Part shown: piece after piece, positions 1 through 5,313 of the stretch | How positions within the stretch are numbered: position 1 is the stretch's first letter | Layout of the letters: each line of letters starts with the position of its first letter | NCBI GenBank assembly: GCA_038216155.1 | Contig: JBBQQH010000100.1 | Span: 1 to 5,650 of the forward strand | DNA length: 5,650 nt | DNA from: SZAS-103 sp038216155 | GTDB lineage: Bacteria > Pseudomonadota > Gammaproteobacteria > Xanthomonadales > Xanthomonadaceae | Reading direction: 5' to 3' | Made by a program: the position numbers and the translations under genes | Notes under the pieces: model-generated | The model's database searches: none | What the model was told of the DNA's origin: nothing | What the model saw: only the letters and a program-made list of their open reading frames with translations

Positions 1-347
1 AGCGTCGAGCGGTCGAGTTCCAACAACACCGCATCAGTCGTTGCCAGTGCGCTGGCGCTGCGCGGCTTCTCGTCGAACAGCGACAACTCGCCGAAATATT
101 CGCCGCGCGCGATGTCCTTCAGCGAAATGCGTTGTGAGCCATCACCGGGCAAGTGGATATTGATGTCGCCCGAGTCGACGATATACATCGCGTCGCCTGC
201 GTCGCCATGCGCAAACACCATCGTGCCAGCCTTGAAGGTACGCAGGCTGAGCGCACCAGACAATGCATTCAAATCGTCGGCCGATAGTCCTTCGAACAGC
301 GGAATCGAGCGCAGTAGCTTTGCGGCATCACCGGTGGCATCGAGCAC
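1..347 (-). CDS. Cyclic-nucleotide-binding domain protein, N-terminal part (3' end outside window)
   Basis: Read on the minus strand, this frame gives 115 codons of a Crp-type beta-barrel sensor domain and continues past the window edge. Visible in order: a helical lead ending IPLFEGLS (15-22), GDAGDAMYIVDSGDINIHL (48-66), then the phosphate-binding cassette FGELSLFDEKPRSA (85-98). In this family the cassette Glu (E87) and Arg (R96) contact the ribose and phosphate of a cyclic nucleotide, and both are present, so ligand binding is plausible. The ligand (cAMP, cGMP or c-di-GMP) cannot be told. The start is GTG at 347-345, preceded by GGGGA (359-355) at 7 nt. An in-frame TAA at 383-381 rules out a longer N terminus except from non-standard codons. 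No signal peptide is seen, so it is probably cytoplasmic. What follows the sensor (DNA-binding, enzyme, or nothing) lies outside. It is divergent from the gene at 500. The domain call is secure; the start is fairly secure. Confidence 0.88.
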   Translation of the reverse strand, partial: MLDATGDAAKLLRSIPLFEGLSADDLNALSGALSLRTFKAGTMVFAHGDAGDAMYIVDSGDINIHLPGDGSQRISLKDIARGEYFGELSLFDEKPRSASALATTDAVLLELDRST

Positions 348-499
348 GTTCGTTTCCCCGCAGGTAGCCAGACCGGCAGCTTAGCGAGAGCACGGCGCGC
401 GCGCGATAGATTGCGGTCGCGCCATCCCCGAAAATTTCTGTTGACATTGAGGGGGGGGGGTAGATTACATTCCTGCCCTGACTGAAAGAGGCGGAGTAG
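348..499. other. Divergent intergenic control region
   Basis: These 152 bp separate the minus-strand sensor-domain gene from the plus-strand gene at 500. They hold an AT-rich patch (AAAATTT, 431-437) directly upstream of a perfect TTGACA, a ten-G run, and an 11-nt alternating GC stretch at 395-405. I find no convincing promoter for the minus-strand gene and no factor-independent terminator. Confidence 0.6.
431..471 (+). promoter_or_regulatory. Candidate sigma-70 promoter with a G10 tract in the spacer
   Basis: A consensus -35 box TTGACA lies at 441-446, with an AT-rich UP-like patch before it. Ten consecutive G fill 451-460. The best -10 hexamers by sequence are TAGATT (461-466, spacer 14) and TACATT (466-471, spacer 19), each matching 4 of 6 and keeping the key second A and last T. 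Hexamers at the usual 16-18 spacing (GATTAC, ATTACA, TTACAT) match only 2 or 3. Changing the G count would move one of the better hexamers to 17. Transcription would start about 20 nt before the ATG at 500. The -35 box and tract are seen; promoter activity and phase variation are inferred. Confidence 0.6.
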
Positions 500-1447
500 A
501 TGCGTCGATATGGTTTGATCTTAGCCGCGGTGTTGGCCGTACTCGGGATTCTTGGATACGCAGTTTTCGGGAAGTCCGACCGAAACATAGCGACAAATCA
601 TTTCGAAAACCTGCCCAGTGCAGCGGAGCGGGCGTCGGAGACTGTTTCATCTACGGACAGCGAGCATGATCCGGCAACGGTTCTTTCTCCGCGTGCAGCG
701 CAGCCACGATCGCTGAGGCAAACCTACGACAGCAGTACCGACCTTTTCGCACTGGATCAGGACCTACGTGCCCGGGCAGACCAAGGCGACGACGACGCGG
801 CGATGGTGCTGATTGACCTGGAAAACGAGTGCAGGGCGTTCGTCTTGAATGGCGGAACCTCCGCTCCCGGCTACGATCGGTTCGGCATTCCCGATGGTTG
901 GGCGAAGCTGCATCCGGACGCGCGAAATTATGTTGCAGCGTTGCGGGTACAGGAGCAGTCGCGCTGCGGACGGTTTGCAAAAACCGATTTTGAAAGCCAC
1001 ACAGTGAAGCTCGCCCGACTAAATAAAGCCGCAAAAAACCAGAATGCAGAAGCCAAGGCTACGCTGTTGGCGGATGAATCCATGCATTGGGACACCATAC
1101 CTGCTGACCATCTCGCCTCGACTGTAGAAGATATCGTTGAGTCTGGAAATGCGAGAGCGATTTTTGGGCTGAGTTCTGTCATGTACAACCCAAATCGCGA
1201 CCAGCTTTTCGATGTGCCTGCGGGCAGCAAGCTAGCGTCAGAGGCTTACGTTCTGGCCGCCTGTAAATTGGGCATGGATTGCGGACCAATGAGCCAGTTG
1301 CTGGCCAATGTGTGTTTCAACGCGGGAGGGTGTGGATACGCCTCATACGATGCGCAGTTGAGGGAGTTGATGTTGTCACCTGCAGACATGACGACAGCGA
1401 GGCAGATGGCTGATCAAATCGTGGAAAAAACGCATCACAGACCATAA
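500..1447 (+). CDS. Uncharacterised membrane-anchored six-cysteine protein (315 aa)
   Basis: The start ATG at 500 follows AGAGG (487-491) at 8 nt. Residues 1-24 form a short basic N terminus (MRRYG) and one hydrophobic helix with no lipobox cysteine, so the protein is probably anchored in the inner membrane with its body in the periplasm. Residues 30-75 are Ser/Thr/Pro-rich and look like a flexible linker. The remainder (about 76-315) is mainly helical, with six cysteines at 111, 156, 255, 261, 272 and 278. The last four sit in a compact block, ACKLGMDCG then VCFNAGGCGYASYD. An even cysteine number and likely export suggest disulfides. The general look, helical with a C-terminal CxxxxxC...CxxxxxC block, resembles hypothetical proteins I recall from Xanthomonadaceae; no function is assigned to those as far as I know. 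Helical repeats of Sel1/TPR type are possible but no repeat is clear. It lies upstream of, and probably in one transcript with, the gene at 1470. Sampled lines are 48-58% GC, lower than the flanks. Confidence 0.85.
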   Translation: MRRYGLILAAVLAVLGILGYAVFGKSDRNIATNHFENLPSAAERASETVSSTDSEHDPATVLSPRAAQPRSLRQTYDSSTDLFALDQDLRARADQGDDDAAMVLIDLENECRAFVLNGGTSAPGYDRFGIPDGWAKLHPDARNYVAALRVQEQSRCGRFAKTDFESHTVKLARLNKAAKNQNAEAKATLLADESMHWDTIPADHLASTVEDIVESGNARAIFGLSSVMYNPNRDQLFDVPAGSKLASEAYVLAACKLGMDCGPMSQLLANVCFNAGGCGYASYDAQLRELMLSPADMTTARQMADQIVEKTHHRP

Positions 1448-1466
1448 CAAACTAACGGGGATGCCG

Positions 1467-1484
1467 AACATGAACATGAACATG
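1467..1484 (+). repeat. Three tandem copies of AACATG at a gene start
   Basis: The hexamer AACATG occurs three times in a row, giving in-frame ATG codons at 1470, 1476 and 1482 besides the one at 1461. The encoded N terminus is MPNMNMNMSKK. Gain or loss of a copy keeps the reading frame but changes the number of possible starts and their distance from the ribosome site. Confidence 0.85.
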
Positions 1485-1850
1485 AGCAAGAAGCGCTGGT
1501 TGATCGCTGGACTCCTGGCAACGGGCATCGCAATCGCGGGAGTGGTGAGTATCAATCTGGGGAGTTCCGAATATCAGAATCGATCGTCAATCCATGGAGT
1601 CACTGAATCGGATATTGGCGAAGTCCGGGGTGCGGCCATGTCTCAAGCCGTGGGGGTTTATCGTCTTTCGCATGGATTGGCCAGCATTTCCAGCGGTCAA
1701 ACAGTGAGCTTCAGGTATCCGAGTGGTCGCACAGAAAGTGGGCTTGTCAGGGATCCTAATATGAGCGATTCGACCAGTCCGCTTGGAAATTTTGGCGGAA
1801 ATTGTGATTTCTTACCCTGCCGTACCACGCCACCCTCTAATCAATTATAA
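1470..1850 (+). CDS. Small membrane-anchored protein of unknown function (126 aa)
   Basis: Four in-frame ATGs lie close together. The one at 1461 directly abuts GGGG (1457-1460), too close for use, whereas ATG 1470 stands 8 nt after GGGGA (1457-1461), so 1470 is preferred; 1461 would add three residues (MPN). The protein has a basic N terminus (SKKRW) followed by one hydrophobic helix (about residues 11-29) with no lipobox, then a polar body of roughly 95 residues. The segment GVYRLSHGLASISSGQTVSFRYPSGRTESG looks like short beta strands with turns. The C-terminal tail carries the only two cysteines, in CDFLPC, which could form a disulfide if exported. I do not recognise the family. It begins 22 bp after the stop of the six-cysteine protein, so the two are probably co-transcribed and may act together. 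Its last 10 bp overlap the 3' end of comM on the other strand. A sampled line is 47% GC. Confidence 0.75.
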   Translation: MNMNMSKKRWLIAGLLATGIAIAGVVSINLGSSEYQNRSSIHGVTESDIGEVRGAAMSQAVGVYRLSHGLASISSGQTVSFRYPSGRTESGLVRDPNMSDSTSPLGNFGGNCDFLPCRTTPPSNQL

Positions 1851-3385
1851 GATAATCTCTTTGTCGTAATCGCCGGCTCGATCGCGACGCCGCGATCCAG
1901 TCGCCGATAGCCGATTGCCTCGGTCAGGTGCGCGGTGCCGATGCGGTCAGCATTGGCCAAGTCGGCGATCGTGCGCGCCACCCGCAGGATGCGATGGGTG
2001 CCGCGCGCGGACAGTTGCAGTGCATCCATCGCGCGCTCCAGCAACAGCTGGTCTGGTTCGGTCAGCCGGCATTCGCGTTCGGTTTCGCGTTGCGAGAGTT
2101 GCGCGTTGGCGCGACCATTGCGCGCCAATTGCACGGCGCGTGCCCGCAGCACGCGATCACGCACTATTGCTGAAGCTTCGCCATGTGGCGCATCCATCCG
2201 TAGTTCGTGTGGCGCCAGCCGCGGCACCGACACGTGCAGGTCGATGCGATCGAGCAACGGTCCTGAGAGGCGTGCGCGGTAACGCCCGATTTGTTCGCCA
2301 CTGCAACGGCAGCGCGCCGAAGGATCGCCGGCCCAGCCGCACGGACACGGATTCATCGCAGCTACCAATTGAAAACGCGCCGGAAATTCGGCTTGCCTAG
2401 CAGCACGAGAAATAGTGACCACGCCCGATTCCAGCGGCTCGCGCAGTACGTCGAGTGTCTGCCGATTCCATTCGGCAAGCTCGTCGAGAAACAAGACGCC
2501 ATGATGCGCAAGCGAGATTTCGCCAGGACGCGGATCCGCTCCGCCACCGACCAGCGCGACGGCGCTTGCTGTGTGGTGCGGGGCGCGGAACGGTCGCTGC
2601 CGCCAGCGTGCGAGATCCAGCCCACGACCGCTGACCGATGCAATCGCCGCGGACTCCAGCGCTTCTTCTTCCGATGCAGCGGGCAGAATTCCGGGCAGGC
2701 GCGAGGCCAGCAATGTCTTGCCGCAGCCGGGCGGACCGATCAACAGCAGATGGTGATTGCCCGCGGCCGCGATTTCCAATGCGCGCCGCGCGTGCGCCTG
2801 ACCGCGCACATCCATCAAGTCGAGTAAATCGAATGCAGCCGTGGCCGGCGCGGACTCCGCGACCGGCAGCGGCTTGATGCCCTGCAAGTGCGCGCAGACT
2901 TCAAGCAAGGTGCGCGCAACGCGGGCATCCACGTTTGACACCAGCGATGCTTCCGCGCCGTTCTCGCACGGCAGAATCAGCATGCGCCCGGCGCGCGTGG
3001 TCGCCAGTGCGGCCGGCAGCACGCCATCGACCTTGCGCAACTCGCCAGTGAGTGCGAGTTCTCCAATGCATTCCACGTTCGACAAGGCTTCCACCGGCAG
3101 TTGCCCTGACGCCGCCAGAATGCCCAGCGCAATCGGCAGATCGAAACGGCCGCCATCCTTGGGCAGGTCCGCCGGTGCCAAATTAACCGTGATCCGTCGC
3201 TGCGGAAATTCCAGTTGCGCGCACTGGATCGCCGCACGCACGCGATCCTTGCTTTCGCGCACCGCAGCCTCGGGCAGGCCGACGATCGACATCCCCGGCA
3301 GGCCGCCGGACAGATGCACCTCTACCCGCACCGGCGGCGCGCTCACGCCGACGCGGGCGCGGCTGTGAACCAGCGCCAGACTCAT
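1841..3385 (-). CDS. comM: ComM/YifB family Mg-chelatase-like AAA+ helicase
   Basis: This 514-residue protein matches the family in length (about 500) and architecture. An N-terminal ChlI/Lon-like domain covers roughly 20-145 (SIVGLPEAAVRESKDRVRAA, NLAPADLPKDGGRFDLPIALG). The AAA+ domain covers about 190-395, with Walker A GPPGCGKT (217-224), Walker B VLFLDE (297-302), sensor 1 in AAMNPCPCG (342-350), cysteines C347, C349, C359 and C361 that probably bind zinc, and LLDRIDLHV (377-385). A C-terminal Mg-chelatase domain covers about 410-500 (RGTHRILRVARTIADL). In Vibrio cholerae, ComM is a hexameric branch-migration helicase that helps integrate single-stranded DNA during natural transformation; the same role is inferred here. 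The start ATG lies 19 bp after the ubiK stop with no clear ribosome site, suggesting co-transcription and perhaps coupling. The last nine codons (ITTKRLSYN) are AT-rich, unlike the rest, and end inside the convergent small gene. Confidence 0.97.
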   Translation of the reverse strand: MSLALVHSRARVGVSAPPVRVEVHLSGGLPGMSIVGLPEAAVRESKDRVRAAIQCAQLEFPQRRITVNLAPADLPKDGGRFDLPIALGILAASGQLPVEALSNVECIGELALTGELRKVDGVLPAALATTRAGRMLILPCENGAEASLVSNVDARVARTLLEVCAHLQGIKPLPVAESAPATAAFDLLDLMDVRGQAHARRALEIAAAGNHHLLLIGPPGCGKTLLASRLPGILPAASEEEALESAAIASVSGRGLDLARWRQRPFRAPHHTASAVALVGGGADPRPGEISLAHHGVLFLDELAEWNRQTLDVLREPLESGVVTISRAARQAEFPARFQLVAAMNPCPCGWAGDPSARCRCSGEQIGRYRARLSGPLLDRIDLHVSVPRLAPHELRMDAPHGEASAIVRDRVLRARAVQLARNGRANAQLSQRETERECRLTEPDQLLLERAMDALQLSARGTHRILRVARTIADLANADRIGTAHLTEAIGYRRLDRGVAIEPAITTKRLSYN

Positions 3386-3404
3386 GATCGTTTGTGACGC
3401 GCGA

Positions 3405-3701
3405 TTAGTGGTTGCGGCCGGTCAGCGCTTCCATCCGCGCTTCCAGCAATAGCAACATGCGTTCGACCAGTTCGACTTGCTCGCGCGTGCGCAGCAGCAC
3501 CGCGCGTTGTACGTCGAATTCCTCGCGCGTCACCAGGTCCAGCCGTGACAAGCCGGCCTGCAAGGTCGCGCGAAAATGCTGTTGCAAATCGGCCTGCGCC
3601 TCACGTGCACCCGGCGGCACCATCTCATGCAGGCGGCGCGCGATCTCGTCGATCGAGGTCAGGTTGAGGAAGGGCGGTTTGCCGGAAGTGGAATCGATCA
3701 T
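3405..3701 (-). CDS. ubiK: UbiK (YqiC) ubiquinone biosynthesis accessory factor
   Basis: This 98-residue protein has the BMFP-domain layout and the length of E. coli UbiK (96 aa). The conserved core is seen in IDEIARRLHEMVPPGAREA (17-35) and LDLVTREEFDVQRAVLLRTR (54-73), followed by a heptad-like helix ELVERMLLLLEARMEAL (77-93) that would form the coiled coil. In E. coli, UbiK binds UbiJ and helps the soluble Ubi complex make ubiquinone; older literature describes it as a membrane-fusogenic protein. The ATG at 3701 follows AAGGAG (3714-3709) at 7 nt, a strong ribosome site. It is first in a likely operon with comM and divergent from amtB. The extra N-terminal stretch (STSGKPPFLNLT) before the core is slightly longer than usual. 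Confidence 0.93.
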   Translation of the reverse strand: MIDSTSGKPPFLNLTSIDEIARRLHEMVPPGAREAQADLQQHFRATLQAGLSRLDLVTREEFDVQRAVLLRTREQVELVERMLLLLEARMEALTGRNH

Positions 3702-3744
3702 CTGCGTGCTCCTTGGGTTGACGCCTTGCAGTCTGGCGCCAATG

Positions 3745-3760
3745 GATCACCCGGGGGATC
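3745..3760. repeat. Imperfect GATC-CCC palindrome
   Basis: GATC-A-CCC faces GGG-G-GATC, so 7 of 8 positions in each arm pair. It lies about 44 bp on the ubiK side of the ubiK start. It could be an operator or chance in GC-rich DNA; no known binding site is recognised. Confidence 0.4.
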
Positions 3761-3780
3761 GGAAGATGCACCGAATCGAT

Positions 3781-3796
3781 CTAGGAAAATTCCTAG
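3781..3796. promoter_or_regulatory. Perfect 7+2+7 palindrome, candidate operator
   Basis: CTAGGAA and TTCCTAG are exact reverse complements separated by AA. The site is centred near 3788.5, about 87 bp from the ubiK start and 116 bp from the amtB start. A 16-bp symmetric site with a 2-bp centre in a divergent promoter region fits a dimeric transcription factor. There is no T-run after it, so a terminator is unlikely. The regulator is not identified. Confidence 0.55.
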
Positions 3797-3858
3797 TCAT
3801 TGGTGTCTGCCCGATTCGCCGGGACGCCCAATAAACCACGTAGCCGGCGAGCAATCAA

Positions 3859-3875
3859 TTGCCAGTCTCCTTGCA
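3859..3875 (+). promoter_or_regulatory. Weak sigma-54-like -24/-12 element before amtB
   Basis: TTGCCA and TTGCA are spaced as in the consensus TTGGCACG-N4-TTGCW. The -12 part is perfect, but the second G of the usually invariant -24 GG is C. It would place transcription start about 19 nt before the amtB ATG. Ammonium channel genes are commonly RpoN/NtrC dependent, which is why the site is listed at all. Confidence 0.3.
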
Positions 3876-3893
3876 TGCTTGCGTCTTCCTCCA

Positions 3894-3899
3894 AGGGAG
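3894..3899 (+). promoter_or_regulatory. Ribosome binding site that fixes the amtB start
   Basis: AGGGAG stands 5 nt before ATG 3905. The open frame extends back to an ATG at 3800, but the extra 35 residues are polar and Arg-rich and would precede the signal peptide, so 3905 is the real start. Confidence 0.85.
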
Positions 3900-3904
3900 C
3901 AACC

Positions 3905-5236
3905 ATGAACCGACTTTCCGCCGCCCGCTGGGCGCTCCTGCTGCCGTGCGCCCTGCTGATCGGATCGGTGCACGCGCAAACCGCGATTGCGCAACCCGAT
4001 TCCGGCGACACCGCGTGGATGCTGGTCTCCAGCCTGCTGGTGCTGATGATGACCATTCCCGGCCTGGCCTTGTTCTACGGCGGCCTGGTGCGCACCAAGA
4101 ACGTGCTCAGCGTGCTGATGCAGTGTTTCGCCATCGTCTGCATGATCAGCCTGCTGTGGCTGGTATACGGATACAGCGTCGCCTTCGACACCACCGGCAT
4201 GCAGGTCGGGGCGCTGAATCGGGCAAGCGTCTTCGGTGGCTTCGGCAAGGCATTCCTGCTCGGCGTCCACCGCGACAGCCTGGTCGGCAGCATCCCGGAA
4301 ACCGTGTTCGTGATGTTCCAGCTGACCTTCGCCGCGATCACCCCGGCATTGATCGTCGGCGCGTTTGCCGAACGCGTTCGCTTCGCGCCGATGCTGGCGT
4401 TCACCGCGCTGTGGTTCACCTTCTCCTACCTGCCGATCGCGCACATGACTTGGGCCGGCCCCGGCGGCCTGTTTCAGGATTGGGGCGTGCTGGATTTCGC
4501 CGGCGGCACCGTGGTGCACATCAATGCCGGCATCGCCGGGTTGGTCGCCTGCCTGCTGATCGGCCCGCGCAAGGGCTACCCGCAACAGCCGATGCCGCCG
4601 CACAACCTCACCTTCACCATGATCGGCGCGGCGATGCTGTGGGTCGGCTGGTTTGGTTTCAACGCCGGTAGCGCGGGGGCGGCGAATGGCAGCGCCGGCA
4701 TGGCGATGCTGGTCACCCAGATCGCCACCGCGGGCGCGGCACTGGCGTGGATGTGCACCGAGTGGATCGCGCATGGCAAGCCGTCCTTACTCGGCATCGT
4801 CACTGGCGCGGTCGCCGGCCTGGTCGCGATCACGCCCGCCAGTGGTTCCTGCGGACCGCTGGGCGCGCTGGTGATCGGGATAGCGGCAGGTGGGATCTGT
4901 TTTGTCGCCGCATCACGGATCAAACGCTGGTTGGGCTACGACGATTCACTGGACGTGTTTGGCGTGCATGGCGTCGGCGGCATTGTCGGCGCGCTGCTGA
5001 CCGGCGTGTTCGCGGATGCGACGCTTGGTGGAATTGGCTATGCCGACGGTATCGGCATGCTCAAGCAGGTCGGCATCCAGGCGTTGGCGGTAGCGGTGAC
5101 GATGCTGTGGTCGGGCACGGTAACCGCCGCCGCGTTACTGCTGGTCAACCGCGTGCTGCCGCTGCGGGTAAGCGCCGATGGCGAAACCGAAGGCCTCGAC
5201 CTGGTGCTGCACGACGAACGCGGCTACAACCTGTAA
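3905..5236 (+). CDS. amtB: AmtB ammonium channel (Amt/Mep/Rh family)
   Basis: The 443-residue product has a cleavable signal peptide (1-24, ending SVHAQ), then DTAWMLVSSLLVLMMTIPGLALFYGGLVR (35-63) and a hydrophobic pattern consistent with the family's 11 membrane helices. Expected key residues are present: the twin pore histidines H205 (VVHINAG) and H355 (FGVHGVGG), the aspartate in DFAGGTVVH (D197), the tryptophan in HMTWAGPGG (W183), and gate phenylalanines in TFAAIT (F142) and GFNAGSA (F252); these assignments are by motif comparison with E. coli AmtB. The C-terminal tail ends GETEGLDLVLHDERGYNL, the cytoplasmic part that engages P-II. It forms a trimer in the inner membrane and conducts ammonium. 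The P-II gene begins 77 bp downstream, which supports the role. Many proteobacteria have the reverse order, glnK then amtB. Expression under nitrogen limitation is expected from the family; only a weak sigma-54-like element is visible. Confidence 0.97.
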   Translation: MNRLSAARWALLLPCALLIGSVHAQTAIAQPDSGDTAWMLVSSLLVLMMTIPGLALFYGGLVRTKNVLSVLMQCFAIVCMISLLWLVYGYSVAFDTTGMQVGALNRASVFGGFGKAFLLGVHRDSLVGSIPETVFVMFQLTFAAITPALIVGAFAERVRFAPMLAFTALWFTFSYLPIAHMTWAGPGGLFQDWGVLDFAGGTVVHINAGIAGLVACLLIGPRKGYPQQPMPPHNLTFTMIGAAMLWVGWFGFNAGSAGAANGSAGMAMLVTQIATAGAALAWMCTEWIAHGKPSLLGIVTGAVAGLVAITPASGSCGPLGALVIGIAAGGICFVAASRIKRWLGYDDSLDVFGVHGVGGIVGALLTGVFADATLGGIGYADGIGMLKQVGIQALAVAVTMLWSGTVTAAALLLVNRVLPLRVSADGETEGLDLVLHDERGYNL

Positions 5237-5245
5237 TGCACAATG

Positions 5246-5270
5246 GTCGCGTCGCGTCGCGTCGCGTCGT
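5246..5270 (+). repeat. Pentanucleotide tandem repeat, GTCGC x4 plus GTCGT
   Basis: Five tandem units lie in the 77-bp gap between amtB and the P-II gene, four identical and the last with one change. The tract starts 9 nt after the amtB stop and ends 43 nt before the next start. Copy-number change would alter spacing but no protein. Confidence 0.85.
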
Positions 5271-5313
5271 GCGCCGCACGGACATCCACACACATGAAGC
5301 CGGGAGCCGCCGC

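Larger units (their letters stand above)
3702..3904. other. Divergent control region between ubiK-comM and amtB
   Basis: This 203-bp region has no gene of its own; open frames crossing it are extensions or shadows. It holds a perfect palindrome (3781-3796), an imperfect palindrome (3745-3760), an 8-bp palindrome TGGCGCCA (3734-3741), NtrC-like half sites TGCACC (3767) and TGGTGT (3801), and a weak sigma-54-like element (3859-3875). The two half sites are too far apart to be one standard NtrC site. No clear sigma-70 promoter is seen for either side. Confidence 0.6.

Noticed and set aside
395..405. Alternating GC run
   Set aside because: Eleven bases of GC alternation is unremarkable in GC-rich DNA.
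1790..1850. Terminator between the convergent genes
   Set aside because: No compact GC-rich hairpin with a T-run is present; GGCGG and CCGCC-like segments pair only across a long loop.
3724..3742. Sigma-54-like TTGGCGCC...TGCA on the minus strand before ubiK
   Set aside because: The distance between the GG and GC elements is one base too short, which normally abolishes sigma-54 recognition.
3767..3806. NtrC site made of TGCACC and TGGTGT
   Set aside because: The half sites are about 28 bp apart rather than about 5, and the second is imperfect.
3800..3904. N-terminal extension of amtB from ATG 3800
   Set aside because: It adds 35 polar, Arg-rich residues before a normal signal peptide, and the clear ribosome site is just before 3905.
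3797..4774. Long minus-strand open frame (325 aa) across amtB
   Set aside because: Its His/Gln/Gly/Arg-rich product with no recognisable domain is typical of an antisense shadow in GC-rich DNA; amtB itself is unambiguous.
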